A stretch of DNA of 64,000 nucleotides, taken from the NCBI GenBank assembly GCA_900539185.1, contig UQBG01000002.1, forward strand, positions 62,001-126,000. Direction: 5' to 3'. Shown in pieces: positions 42,970 through 52,446 of the stretch (positions are counted from its first letter, which is position 1; each line of letters starts with the position of its first letter). The position numbers and the translations under genes are program-made. A model generated the notes under the pieces. It ran no database searches. It had not been told where the DNA came from and saw only the letters and a program-made list of their open reading frames with translations. This DNA is from an uncultured Clostridium sp. Lineage in GTDB: Bacteria > Bacillota > Clostridia > Lachnospirales > Lachnospiraceae.

Positions 42970-43920
42970 TCATTCACTATATCTATCTATAATTCCCTGA
43001 AGGGTTGCCATATGGTCTCCGATCGAATCCTGCAGCTCCTCCCGGTGCAGATCTGCCAGAACCGCTTCATAGTCCAGCTTTGCCAGCTCCTGCATATGAA
43101 GGCTGTCTGTATCGCCTGTTTTCCATGCATGGATTGTCCGTATACCATCCTTATAGCCCAGCTGTTCGCACGCCTTTATATGCCGTGGTTGGAAGTTCAA
43201 TGTTCCACGAAAGAGATCCCCTAACGGATAACTCGGATAAATAGATAGAAACTCCACATCCGAATACGCTGCTTCCATCCGCTTCATCTCCGCCTTCAGA
43301 CCGATCAATATGATTTTTCGATATCCCAGATCATATAACGGCTGGATCGGAACATTATCGGTCAGACCTCCGTCCCGGTAGTACGCACCATTGATTGCCA
43401 CAGGTTCATACACAAGCGGAAGTGCGGAGGATGCCAGCAGCACAGACTCTACCATCTCTGCCGTCCTTCCATCGATATGCATATATTCTCCCGCATATAC
43501 CGTCTCCCCCATCAGACCCTGAATCGAACTCCGATACTGATCATTCGAAAGCAGCCGGGACACACTGCATATCACCGGTTCTTTTCGTGTCATGAGTTTT
43601 GAAAACTGTACATACCTGCGGATCAGTGTCAGCATCTCTTCTCTGGAAAATGTACCTTCTTTTCCATCGAGCAGTGCCCATTCCGTATCAAATACCGACA
43701 ACAGATCGACCTCTGCCCATGCGGTTTCCGCCATCTTATAATCGCCGCATGCAAATAACGCTGCATTCAGTGCTCCGATCGAAGCACCGGATATCCCACC
43801 GATCCATGACTCGATTCCCAGCTCCTTCATTGCCTTCCATACACCGATCTGATAGGCCCCTTTGGCTCCACCGCCACTCAGTACCAGTCCCCAGTTCTGT
43901 TCTTTGTTCTGATCACTCAT
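42970..43920 (-). CDS. Patatin-like phospholipase
   Basis: This is a predicted acyl hydrolase with a Ser-Asp dyad. The 316-residue protein has the oxyanion loop SGGGAKGAYQIGVWKAM, the nucleophile in GISGASIGALNAALF (G-x-S-x-G) and the catalytic Asp in YRDGGLTDNVPI. There is no signal peptide, so it should act in the cytoplasm, on phospholipids or lysophospholipids. It resembles bacterial RssA-type patatins. GGAGTC precedes the ATG. It follows the FCL-ProA gene by 46 bases and precedes miaB. Confidence 0.9.
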   Translation of the reverse strand: MSDQNKEQNWGLVLSGGGAKGAYQIGVWKAMKELGIESWIGGISGASIGALNAALFACGDYKMAETAWAEVDLLSVFDTEWALLDGKEGTFSREEMLTLIRRYVQFSKLMTRKEPVICSVSRLLSNDQYRSSIQGLMGETVYAGEYMHIDGRTAEMVESVLLASSALPLVYEPVAINGAYYRDGGLTDNVPIQPLYDLGYRKIILIGLKAEMKRMEAAYSDVEFLSIYPSYPLGDLFRGTLNFQPRHIKACEQLGYKDGIRTIHAWKTGDTDSLHMQELAKLDYEAVLADLHREELQDSIGDHMATLQGIIDRYSE

Positions 43921-43966
43921 TTATGACTCCATTCAAACGCATTTTCTTATTCTTATTATACGCAGC

Positions 43967-45775
43967 TCAGCTTCTAATCTGACCATTTCCATGAATCACA
44001 TATTTACTGGATGTCAATGCCAGAAGTCCCATCGGTCCACGGGCATGCAGCTTCTGGGTACTGATTCCGATCTCTGCACCGAATCCGAACTCAAATCCAT
44101 CGGTAAACCGGGTGGATGCATTTACATATACACAGGCAGAATCTACCCCTTCCGTAAATGCCTTTGCTGCTGCCTCATTCTCAGTTATAATCGCTTCGGA
44201 GTGTCCGGTACTGTACCGATTAATATGGTCAATGGCTTCATACACGCTCTTTACAATCTTAGCAGATATGATCTTTGCCAGATATTCCGTTCCATAATCC
44301 TCTTCTGTTGCTGCCTTCACATCCGGGCTGATTTCCCGTACCTTTTCATCTCCGCGGATTTCACAGCCTTCCTTCTGCAGATCTGCTACCAGTAGCGGAA
44401 TCACCTGATCCGCAATCTTCTCATGAATCACTAATGATTCACAGGCGTTGCATACACCCAGTCTCTGCAGCTTCGCATTATGAACGATCGGAACCGCCTT
44501 TTCGATATCCGCATATCGGTCAATGTAGATATGACAGTTACCGGTTCCGGTTTCGATCACCGGTATCGTTGACTGTTCTACAACCGTCTGGATCAATCCC
44601 GCACCACCGCGTGGAATCAGTACATCAATATACTGCTTCATCTTCATAAAACGTGCAGCCACCTGACGACTGGTATCCTCGATCAGACAAATTGCATTTT
44701 CATCCACATCCATGGACTTTAATGCCTTTCGTATCACCGTAACCAACGCCAGATTTGTATGAATGGCATCACTGCCGCCACGCAGTACGACTGCATTTCC
44801 GGTCTTAAAGCATAGGGAAAATGCATCTACCGTTACATTCGGTCTGGATTCGTATATAATCCCGATCACGCCAAACGGTACCCGAATCTGTTCAATGTGA
44901 AGTCCGTTTGGACGGTCAAACCGATTCATGACCGTTCCGACCGGATCTGTCAGGCTCACCACCTGAACCACACCTTCTATAATTCCCTGAATCCGCTGTT
45001 CATTTAAGGTCAGGCGATCAATCAATGCCTCTGCCATACCGTTCTTTTTTGCATTCGCTACATCCCTGGCATTTGCCTTCAGAATCATATCCTGATTTTC
45101 TTCAATCTCCTTGCTCACCTTTAGCAAACAGGCATTTTTTCTGGCAGTATCCAGAAGATTCAATGTCCGGCTGGCCTTCTTTGCCGCCTTACAGACCTCT
45201 TCCAGATTAAATTCTTTTGGCTTCATAATTACCCTGCTTTCTGTTACGATCATTTCCGGTTTCACATCATGGATCTCCTGCTTGATCTTCCCCACGATCT
45301 GGAATTCATACGCTAACGCAATCCGCTTCATCTTCGGATGCTTCGACAGATACCGATCATAGTATCCCTTTCCGTATCCGATTCGATTGCAGTTCAGATC
45401 AAAAGCAACCCCAGGCATAATCACCAGACTCTCTTCATCTGCGACAGCCTCTTTTCCGGTTGGCTCCCAGATATCATATGCTCCCTGCTCCAGTTCCTCC
45501 TTTGACCGGAAGTAGTAGAACTCCATTGTATCGCCATCCACTCTCGGGGCTGCCACCCGCTTTCCGTTCTCCAGACAGAATCGAATAATCGCACTGGTGT
45601 CTATCTCATTTCCGGTCGGCATATATACACACACCGTATCTGCCTCTAACAGTTCCGGAAACTGCAGTACCTTCGATACACATTCCTCCGAACGTGTCTG
45701 CACTTCATCCTGAGACAGCCCTAACCGCTGCTCCTTTATCGCATTTCTCGTAATCTTCTTACTTGTTGTCTGCAT
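43967..45775 (-). CDS. proA: Fused 5-formyltetrahydrofolate cyclo-ligase / ProA
   Basis: Two enzymes are joined in one 602-residue frame. Residues 1-185 are 5-FCL, which converts 5-formyl-THF to 5,10-methenyl-THF with ATP; the hallmark RIGYGKGYYDRYL is at 131-143. Residues 184-602 are glutamate-5-semialdehyde dehydrogenase, which reduces glutamyl-5-phosphate in proline synthesis; motifs are PFGVIGIIYESRPNVT and the catalytic Cys in LQRLGVCNACESL. Met184 has AGGG six bases upstream and would yield a normal 419-residue ProA, so separate translation is possible. An out-of-frame TAA lies two bases before that ATG, so a single-base indel would split the gene. It overlaps the DUF896 gene and follows proB. 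Confidence 0.93.
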   Translation of the reverse strand: MQTTSKKITRNAIKEQRLGLSQDEVQTRSEECVSKVLQFPELLEADTVCVYMPTGNEIDTSAIIRFCLENGKRVAAPRVDGDTMEFYYFRSKEELEQGAYDIWEPTGKEAVADEESLVIMPGVAFDLNCNRIGYGKGYYDRYLSKHPKMKRIALAYEFQIVGKIKQEIHDVKPEMIVTESRVIMKPKEFNLEEVCKAAKKASRTLNLLDTARKNACLLKVSKEIEENQDMILKANARDVANAKKNGMAEALIDRLTLNEQRIQGIIEGVVQVVSLTDPVGTVMNRFDRPNGLHIEQIRVPFGVIGIIYESRPNVTVDAFSLCFKTGNAVVLRGGSDAIHTNLALVTVIRKALKSMDVDENAICLIEDTSRQVAARFMKMKQYIDVLIPRGGAGLIQTVVEQSTIPVIETGTGNCHIYIDRYADIEKAVPIVHNAKLQRLGVCNACESLVIHEKIADQVIPLLVADLQKEGCEIRGDEKVREISPDVKAATEEDYGTEYLAKIISAKIVKSVYEAIDHINRYSTGHSEAIITENEAAAKAFTEGVDSACVYVNASTRFTDGFEFGFGAEIGISTQKLHARGPMGLLALTSSKYVIHGNGQIRS

Positions 45776-45986
45776 GCTTTTTCCCCACTTCCTTTAGATT
45801 CTTTACCGTTCCATCCGGGTACTCTACCACTGTGTTTTCCAGTGTTCGCCGCATATTTCTTCGAATTGCCATCAGATACTCCTGCCGCAGCTTTGTCTGT
45901 TCTTCCTTTTCCTCTTTTGTCAACCCTTCCGGGGACTTCGATTTATGATATAACTCATTGATACGTGCTACCTGTTCGTCTGTCAT
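45759..45986 (-). CDS. DUF896 family protein (YnzC-like)
   Basis: A 75-residue cytoplasmic protein, with MTDEQVARINELYHKSK, EEQTKLRQEYL and RRNMRRTLEN typical of the DUF896/YnzC family, which has been linked in Bacillus to the SOS region and remains without defined function. GGAGG precedes the ATG. It overlaps proB by four bases (ATGA) and the fused FCL-ProA gene by 17 bases, so it is locked into the proline cluster. Confidence 0.9.
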   Translation of the reverse strand: MTDEQVARINELYHKSKSPEGLTKEEKEEQTKLRQEYLMAIRRNMRRTLENTVVEYPDGTVKNLKEVGKKHADNK

Positions 45987-46831
45987 CGATGCGTTTCCTC
46001 CACATAGTCTTCGATCTTAAAGTGCAGCTCCGGGTGGGCATGGAACACCGTTCCTACATCCTCTCCCTGGAACAGTTCACTCAGTACTTCGATCCGCTCT
46101 CCATTTACGATTGCCATATCAGCACCGACTGCCGTAGCGATCGAAGCTGCGGTGATTTTTGTTGCCATACCTCCGGTTCCCAGATTCGTGGCCGCTCCTT
46201 TTCCCATCGCTCTTAGTTCCTCAGTAATCTCCGGTACTTCGGAAATCAGCTCTGCATTTTTATTGTAATGCGGATCATCTGTATAGAGTCCGTCAATATC
46301 TGACATCAGCACCAGACAGTCTGCCTTTACCAGTGCTGCCACGATTGCAGACAGCGTATCATTATCACCAAACTCGATTTCTTCTGTTGCCACGGTATCA
46401 TTCTCATTTACAACCGGGATGATTCCGAGCTGAAGCAGTTCGTTGAAGGTATTCATACTGTTCCGCCTGCGTTCCTCCGAGGTAATAACATCAAAGGTCA
46501 GCAGTACCTGTGCAGATACCTGATGATATTCCGAAAACAGCTTCTGATATACCATCATCAGCTGCCCCTGACCAACAGCCGCACATGCCTGCTTCAAAGA
46601 AGTCGTTCTGGGACGTTCAAACAGCCCCAGCGCCTTTGCTCCTACCCCTATGGCACCGGAAGACACCAGAATCACATCCTTCCCCTGATTCCGCAGATCA
46701 CATAAAAACCGAACCAGCTTTTCCAGCTTCACATAGTCCAGATTCTGCGTATTGCTATGTACCAGTGAAGAGGATCCTATCTTTATAACGATTCGATTCT
46801 TTCTGGCTAATTGTTCCCGCACTCTGCTCAT
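45983..46831 (-). CDS. proB: Glutamate 5-kinase without PUA domain
   Basis: ProB phosphorylates glutamate as the first step of proline synthesis. The start was set at the ATG with AAGGAG upstream, opening MSRVREQLARKNRIVIKIGSSSL. At 282 residues it has the whole amino acid kinase domain (VSSGAIGVGAKALG, NENDTVATEEI, LMSDIDGLYTDDP, GTGGMATKITAA) but lacks the C-terminal PUA domain of E. coli ProB. It is the first gene of proB-DUF896-FCL/proA. Confidence 0.95.
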   Translation of the reverse strand: MSRVREQLARKNRIVIKIGSSSLVHSNTQNLDYVKLEKLVRFLCDLRNQGKDVILVSSGAIGVGAKALGLFERPRTTSLKQACAAVGQGQLMMVYQKLFSEYHQVSAQVLLTFDVITSEERRRNSMNTFNELLQLGIIPVVNENDTVATEEIEFGDNDTLSAIVAALVKADCLVLMSDIDGLYTDDPHYNKNAELISEVPEITEELRAMGKGAATNLGTGGMATKITAASIATAVGADMAIVNGERIEVLSELFQGEDVGTVFHAHPELHFKIEDYVEETHR

Positions 46832-46841
46832 ACCTATCTCC

Positions 46842-48491
46842 TTATCTGTACTCCGGCGAAAGCTGTGCTGCCACGGCTTCGGCCACCCGTATTCCGTCAA
46901 CTGCTGCGGAAGTGATTCCTCCCGCATAGCCGGCACCTTCTCCGCATGGATAGATCCCGGCTATATTACTGCATAAGTCTGAATCTCTCTGGATCCGAAC
47001 CGGTGAAGATGTTCTGCTCTCTATCCCGCAAAGGATTGCATCTTCTCTGGCAAATCCACGGATTCGCTTATCAAAAGACATAATTCCATTTATTATAGCA
47101 TTATTCACAAAATTAGGCAAACACCCATTTAGATCTGCAAGCGCATACTGTCCCTTCAGATCCGGTTGTATCTCCCCCAGTGAGGTTGATGCGGTTCCCC
47201 GGCAATAGTCACCAAATAACTGGAGCGGAACCTTCCCTTGTCCCGCCTTATATGCAGCTGCCTCCCAGGTTCGCTGGAATTCGATTCCGGCCAGTGATCC
47301 ACTCCCCGGGAAGTCTTCCGGTGTTACATTCACAACGATCGCACTGTTGGAATTCTGTGCATCCCGGCTTCGATAGCTCATCCCATTGACCGCAATCCTG
47401 CCCGGTTCAGAAGATGCATCTACGATATGCCCGCCCGGACACATACAGAACGAATACACCGCCCGTCCGTCCGGTGTCTGATGCGTCAGCTTATAGTCCG
47501 CTGCCGGCAGCTCCTTTGCCTCTCTGGAGCTGCCGTACTGCGCCTCCTGTATCATGGACGCCGGATGTTCGATCCGAAGTCCGACCGCAAATGCCTTCGG
47601 TGTCATGTAAACACCCTTCTGTTCAAGCAGATAAAAGGTATCTCTGGCACTATGCCCGATTGCCAGAACCAGACATTCGCAGGAGAGCTTCTTCACCTGT
47701 TCTCCCTGCTTCACCCATATTCCGGTCAGCTTTCTTGCGGCTCCGGTTCCTTCGGTTTCAATATCCGTCAGACAGGTCTGAAACCATACCTGTCCACCCA
47801 GCTCGATGATCTTCTTACGCATACTCTGAACGACCGCCTCCAGAACATCCGTCCCGATATGCGGTTTATGAACATATAGGATATCAGAAGGTGCTCCAAA
47901 GTCTGCAAAGGTATGCAGCACATGATGAATTCGACCGGTCTTATCCTTAATCATCGTATTCAGCTTTCCATCGGAACAGGTACCTGCTCCGCCTTCTCCG
48001 AACTGCACATTACAGTCCGGATTCAACGGCTTTCCATCCCAATAGCTCTGAATCTCCTTCCGCCGCTCCTCAACCGCCATCCCGCGTTCAATGATAATCG
48101 GCTGATACCCTGCCTTTGCCAGTTCATAACCACAGTATAACCCGGCCGGTCCGCTTCCCACGATGACCGGTGGCTCCTTTAGTCCCTTTTTTCTGTCTGC
48201 TTCCTGCAGCTGTTCCACTGCACGTTCAAACCGATACGGCTGTTCCTCCTGAATCGTTATATTTTTATCCTTCAGATACCGTTTCTGCTCTGCCGGACGA
48301 TACAGATTCGCCGGCACTTCTATCGTATAGATATAGCGTAATTTTTCCTTATCTCTTGCATCGATAGACTGTCGTATGATCCGATAGTCCGGTACCTGCT
48401 TTTTCTGCAGTACCCTGCAGACTGCACGATCCAGATCTGCCTTCGTATGCTGCACCGACAGCTTGATTTGATTGATTCTAAGTACTTTCAT
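46842..48491 (-). CDS. FAD-dependent oxidoreductase, COG2509 type
   Basis: A flavoprotein of unknown substrate. The 549-residue product begins MKVLRINQIKLSVQH (preceded by AGGAAG), has a 100-residue N-terminal alpha/beta region, then the dinucleotide motif PVIVGSGPAGLYCGYELAKAGY and YPCGEGAGYAGGITSAAVDG at the C-terminus. The frame also contains GEGGAGTCSDGKLN, typical of this family. Its ATG overlaps the stop of the upstream flavoprotein gene as ATGA. Upstream neighbours are sporulation genes and downstream is proB; neither reveals the substrate. Confidence 0.88.
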   Translation of the reverse strand: MKVLRINQIKLSVQHTKADLDRAVCRVLQKKQVPDYRIIRQSIDARDKEKLRYIYTIEVPANLYRPAEQKRYLKDKNITIQEEQPYRFERAVEQLQEADRKKGLKEPPVIVGSGPAGLYCGYELAKAGYQPIIIERGMAVEERRKEIQSYWDGKPLNPDCNVQFGEGGAGTCSDGKLNTMIKDKTGRIHHVLHTFADFGAPSDILYVHKPHIGTDVLEAVVQSMRKKIIELGGQVWFQTCLTDIETEGTGAARKLTGIWVKQGEQVKKLSCECLVLAIGHSARDTFYLLEQKGVYMTPKAFAVGLRIEHPASMIQEAQYGSSREAKELPAADYKLTHQTPDGRAVYSFCMCPGGHIVDASSEPGRIAVNGMSYRSRDAQNSNSAIVVNVTPEDFPGSGSLAGIEFQRTWEAAAYKAGQGKVPLQLFGDYCRGTASTSLGEIQPDLKGQYALADLNGCLPNFVNNAIINGIMSFDKRIRGFAREDAILCGIESRTSSPVRIQRDSDLCSNIAGIYPCGEGAGYAGGITSAAVDGIRVAEAVAAQLSPEYR

Positions 48492-49714
48492 AGGTATCTT
48501 CCTGCCCTTCTTCCGGTCTCCCATGCCCACATCAGATTGTAACCGCCACACGAACCGTCTACGTCCAATAGCTCGCCAATCAGATAACATCCCGGCTGCA
48601 CCCGTGACTCCATGGATTGCAGTTCCACCTCGTGAATCGGAACACCTCCTGCAGTTACCTGTGCCTGCTCGTAGGAATTCCCCCCGGTGATTGGAACCGT
48701 CAGCCGCTTACAGGTCTGCATCAGCTCCCGAAGCTCTTTCTCCGACAGTTCCTTCCAGTTCCTCTTTTCCGATATTCCTGTCCGTCGCAGCAGATAGCCG
48801 GCCAGCTTCTCCGGCAGATAGCCGGTCAATACATCCAGTGCCTTTCGATATCCACAGGTCTTCTTTAGCCCCTCCCACTGCCGGATCAATACCGGTTCCT
48901 CATACTCTTCCAAAAGATCACAGACTACTTCTACGTACTGTTTCTTATGTAATCCAAGCGCGGCGTATCGTGACAGATTAAAAACCACAATTCCGGACAG
49001 TCCATATGTAGTAAACTGAATCTCACCGGTATCCGCAAGTATGCTCCTTCGATCCAGTCTAAGCTCTACACGCCCCTTTGCACGAACGCCCTGAAGCTGT
49101 CCCCAGCCTTTTTCACTGCATTTTAACCCACATAGAGCCGGTACACAGACTGTTACCTTGTGTCCCAGCTCCCTTGCCAGCTTATATCCACTTCCATCAC
49201 TTCCCAGTACAGGTGCCGCCTGCCCTCCGGTTGCCAATACGACCGCCCGTCCGTCCAGAGACTGTGTTTCCGTCCATACCGTTCCGCAGTTCTTCCTTTC
49301 TTTCCACTGCACCCGCGTCACATGCTCACCACATTGGATCCTGCCGCCGGCTGCCAAAAACGCCTGTTCCAGTCCATGTACAACCGCTGCCGCCTGTTCT
49401 GATCTGGGATATAAGTACCCCTGTTTTGATATCGTCGGTAAACCGAGCATTTGAAAGTAGTCTTTTAGTTCTCTCCAGGTATTCTCTTTGATCACCTGTG
49501 AAACCAGACCGGTATCTGCCGGATTCACAGTATGATAGCAGCTATCCGTCAGAACCTCATTTGCATAATTGCATCTTCCGTTACCGGTTGCATACAGCTT
49601 CTTACCGGTCTTTTCCTTCTGTTCCAGTATCACACACTGCTTTCCTCTGCGACCAGCCTCGATTCCGCAGATCAGTCCGGATGCACCACCACCGATTATA
49701 ATCGCATCTACCAT
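48488..49714 (-). CDS. HI0933/BaiN-like flavoprotein
   Basis: The family (HI0933-like, annotated as BaiN or aminoacetone oxidase) comprises FAD proteins of poorly known substrate; BaiN itself reduces bile acid intermediates. The start was set at the ATG preceded by AGAAGGAG, giving 408 residues that open MVDAIIIGGGASGLICGI. TGNGRCNYAN and VLATGGQAAPVLGSDGSGY are family hallmarks, and YLIGELLDVDGSCGGYNLM closes the FAD site. A bile-acid role is not implied by the context. Confidence 0.88.
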   Translation of the reverse strand: MVDAIIIGGGASGLICGIEAGRRGKQCVILEQKEKTGKKLYATGNGRCNYANEVLTDSCYHTVNPADTGLVSQVIKENTWRELKDYFQMLGLPTISKQGYLYPRSEQAAAVVHGLEQAFLAAGGRIQCGEHVTRVQWKERKNCGTVWTETQSLDGRAVVLATGGQAAPVLGSDGSGYKLARELGHKVTVCVPALCGLKCSEKGWGQLQGVRAKGRVELRLDRRSILADTGEIQFTTYGLSGIVVFNLSRYAALGLHKKQYVEVVCDLLEEYEEPVLIRQWEGLKKTCGYRKALDVLTGYLPEKLAGYLLRRTGISEKRNWKELSEKELRELMQTCKRLTVPITGGNSYEQAQVTAGGVPIHEVELQSMESRVQPGCYLIGELLDVDGSCGGYNLMWAWETGRRAGRYL

Positions 49715-49727
49715 TGATTGTCTCCTT

Positions 49728-50315
49728 CTAACTGGAATATGTCTGTAAAAAATCAAACAGCTCCTGTTCGTTTTTCACACGGATTCCATCTATCAGTTCC
49801 TGCTGCACCTCTTCAGGCAGCGTCTTTTGTTCAATATTTGTATACTCATACACGGCAGAACGGTCTGCCAGATAAACGATGACAACTCCGTCCCGAACAC
49901 CTATGAAGTATCCTTCCTCCGGCTCTGGTTCTCCATAATACTTTACAAATGTAACCGTTTCGGGTGAATAGGACTCCAGCACCATCCGTTCCAGCCCCTC
50001 CTCCTGTTCCTCCGAAGATGCATACTGCTCCCGATATTGATTCGCATACAGCAGCAGCTCCAGGCGATTCTGTCCCATATATATCGCATTTCCACTCTCT
50101 TCTGTACGGTTGATCCGTTTACCGTCTTTATCATAGCTTTCAATGATAATCGTGGTGTCCTTTGTGACCGTATCTGCACCTTGTACCACCGGCTCCAGTT
50201 CCTCTTCTGTCTTAGCCTGCTCCTGATGTCTCCATGTATTCACTAAGGTGATCTGATAGCCCAGAATCGCAACTACCAGAGTCAGACCCGTGATCAATGA
50301 TAATTTCTTCCACAT
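49728..50315 (-). CDS. BofC C-terminal-like membrane-anchored protein
   Basis: The 195-residue product has one N-terminal transmembrane helix (LSLITGLTLVVAILGYQITLV) and an outside part. The C-terminal 70 residues (EEGYFIGVRDGVVIVYLAD ... LPEEVQQELIDGIRVKN) resemble the BofC C-terminal domain, which in Bacillus forespores inhibits SpoIVB signalling to SigK. Bacillus BofC is secreted and shorter in layout, so orthology is uncertain. AGGAGGAAGG precedes the ATG. It follows a SpoVB-like gene, consistent with a sporulation role. Confidence 0.7.
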   Translation of the reverse strand: MWKKLSLITGLTLVVAILGYQITLVNTWRHQEQAKTEEELEPVVQGADTVTKDTTIIIESYDKDGKRINRTEESGNAIYMGQNRLELLLYANQYREQYASSEEQEEGLERMVLESYSPETVTFVKYYGEPEPEEGYFIGVRDGVVIVYLADRSAVYEYTNIEQKTLPEEVQQELIDGIRVKNEQELFDFLQTYSS

Positions 50316-50357
50316 AATTCCTTCCTCCTAGTGGAATTATGCCCGAAATACCTCTGT

Positions 50358-52013
50358 TTATTCTTCCTCACGGCTTTCCAGCAGTCCAACCTTCTTCAAC
50401 ACCCGAACGATCACATGTCCCTTCGGTATCCGCATCAGTTCTTCCTCTGTCACACCATTAAACAATGGCAGTGCAACCGCATAGGTTATAATGCCCAACA
50501 CAAATGCCACCAGAAAACCGATGGTATTACTCTTTGTCAGATAATGGATAATATAATAGCTGCACCAGCATACGATTCCCATGATTCCGGAGATCAGAAG
50601 CGGCTTCCATATACTTCCAACCCAGTCCATCCGAAAGCCGACCTTTCGCCGCAAAACCAGATGATTCAATACACACAGTACCACTGCAAATAATATCGTA
50701 GACCACATCAGTGCCCAGACGCCCATTCCCATACGTAGCATAACATAGGCTGCCACTGTATGCAGTACCAGTGCAATGACGGAATGAATCACCGGATATC
50801 GAAGGTTGTCCGTTGCCTGTAACAGTGCATTGGTTACCGTCGACATGGAGAAAAACAGCACAAAGCAGCTTCCGTATAAAAACAGATTTCTTGCCATATC
50901 CGGATGTACCGTACTGTTTCCGTAGATCAACTGCGCTGCCGGTCCTCCAAGAACGGTCAGCCCCAGCGTACAAGGAAGTGCAAGCAGCATAGTAACCTTA
51001 ATCGTCATCTGTGCTTTGCTTAAGATCCCAGATGCATCTCCTCTGGCTTTGGCTGCTGCTACCTCCGGCAGCATTGCGGACGACAGTGCACTGGCAAATG
51101 CAACCGGAATATTTACCAACTGCAGATACTTTCCGGCATAGATACCATGCATGGCACCAATCGCCTCTTCGGAAACTCCCAGATTTCCCATCACGCCATA
51201 GATTAGGTTATTATCAATATATGGGCTGACATTATAAAGCGTCGCACTTAACACCATCGGCGTCACCGTCCATAGGATCATCTTCAGGATCTGTCCATAG
51301 GAATCAATCGGAGCCTCCTGTCCTTTCCGTACCCGTTTTTTCAGTTTCGGTCGGAACATCAGATAGACCAGTACGACAAATGCCAGACCGGCGACCACGC
51401 CGGCACCGGTACCCATGGTACTTCCCATTGCTCCGCGGATCGGACGCAGTCCCTCCGGATCTTCCACGCGGAACGGTGCTATCAACAATACCGCTGCCAC
51501 AATACTGACAACCGCATTTATAATCTGCTCAATGATCTGTGAAACGGACGTCGGAACCATAGTTCCCTGTCCCTGAAATAACCCACGAAAGGTGCCCAGT
51601 ACCGCCGAGAACAAAATCACCGGTGCCAGAATCCGGAGAACCGGGATGGCTCCCTCTGCCTGCACCAGCCAAGGTGCACAAAAATAACAGATCGCAGACG
51701 CCAGCACACCTACCACCAGTGCATACAGAATGGAACACCGAAATACCCGCTCTGCATTTACATATTCCTTACATGCATTCTTCGCCGCTATCATCTTTGA
51801 TACCGCCACCGGCAAGCTATAGGATGAAACGATCAGTATAATACTATATGCCGAATACGCCGTCTCATACAGACTGATTCCGTACTCTCCCAGAATTCTT
51901 GTGATCGGTATTCGATAGGCCATTCCTATAAACCGTACTACGATACCGGCGATTGCCAGAATTCCACCCTGCAGCAGGAAGTTATTCCGCCGGCTGTCTT
52001 TTGTTTTACCCAT
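50358..52013 (-). CDS. SpoVB/MurJ-like polysaccharide flippase
   Basis: A multipass membrane protein of the MOP (MATE/MVF) superfamily, about 14 hydrophobic helices, 551 residues. The start chosen is the ATG with AGGAGAG upstream. RNNFLLQGGILAIAGIVVRFIGM at the N-terminus and YETAYSAYSI match SpoVB-like proteins. In sporulators SpoVB serves cortex precursor export; MurJ-type members flip lipid II. Which applies here cannot be settled from sequence. It follows cdd by 37 bases and precedes a BofC-like gene. Confidence 0.88.
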   Translation of the reverse strand: MGKTKDSRRNNFLLQGGILAIAGIVVRFIGMAYRIPITRILGEYGISLYETAYSAYSIILIVSSYSLPVAVSKMIAAKNACKEYVNAERVFRCSILYALVVGVLASAICYFCAPWLVQAEGAIPVLRILAPVILFSAVLGTFRGLFQGQGTMVPTSVSQIIEQIINAVVSIVAAVLLIAPFRVEDPEGLRPIRGAMGSTMGTGAGVVAGLAFVVLVYLMFRPKLKKRVRKGQEAPIDSYGQILKMILWTVTPMVLSATLYNVSPYIDNNLIYGVMGNLGVSEEAIGAMHGIYAGKYLQLVNIPVAFASALSSAMLPEVAAAKARGDASGILSKAQMTIKVTMLLALPCTLGLTVLGGPAAQLIYGNSTVHPDMARNLFLYGSCFVLFFSMSTVTNALLQATDNLRYPVIHSVIALVLHTVAAYVMLRMGMGVWALMWSTILFAVVLCVLNHLVLRRKVGFRMDWVGSIWKPLLISGIMGIVCWCSYYIIHYLTKSNTIGFLVAFVLGIITYAVALPLFNGVTEEELMRIPKGHVIVRVLKKVGLLESREEE

Positions 52014-52050
52014 ACTGTCTCTCCTGAAATATCTACTCTTATTGCACAGC

Positions 52051-52437
52051 CTATCTGTGCTCCAGCCGGAAAGCTCCCGGCAGTAATTCATTCACCTTAT
52101 AGGTTGTGATTCCGGTTTCATCTTCCAGATAGACCAGTCCTTCCGGAAAAAACTCTGACATCACTTGAAGGCATATTCCACATGGATATGCCTTCCTACC
52201 TTCACTGCATACAATTGCTATACTCTCGATCTCACGCTCTCCCTGCGATACAGCCTTGCCGATCGCCGTACGTTCCGCACATATGGTAGCACCATACGAA
52301 GCATTTTCGATATTGCATCCAGTATATACTGTTCCTTTTTTTGTTACCAGCGCCGCTCCGACCCGGAACCCGGAATACGGGGCATACGCATGCTCCATCG
52401 CCTGTCTGGCATGAAGTATCAGATCTTTCGAAGTCAT
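52051..52437 (-). CDS. cdd: Cytidine deaminase
   Basis: Cdd converts cytidine to uridine in pyrimidine salvage. The 128-residue enzyme is the homotetrameric type, with zinc ligands in TICAERTAIGKAV (C-A-E) and PCGICLQVMSEF. NIENASYG binds the ribose. AGGAGG precedes the ATG. It lies in the ybeY-phoH neighbourhood, where it is common in Firmicutes, ten bases after a DUF3048 lipoprotein gene. Confidence 0.96.
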   Translation of the reverse strand: MTSKDLILHARQAMEHAYAPYSGFRVGAALVTKKGTVYTGCNIENASYGATICAERTAIGKAVSQGEREIESIAIVCSEGRKAYPCGICLQVMSEFFPEGLVYLEDETGITTYKVNELLPGAFRLEHR

Positions 52438-52446
52438 CCGGACCTC

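Noticed and set aside
48488..49714. Bile-acid reductase (BaiN) role
   Set aside because: The HI0933 family is broad, no other bai gene is near, and the context is sporulation and proline genes.
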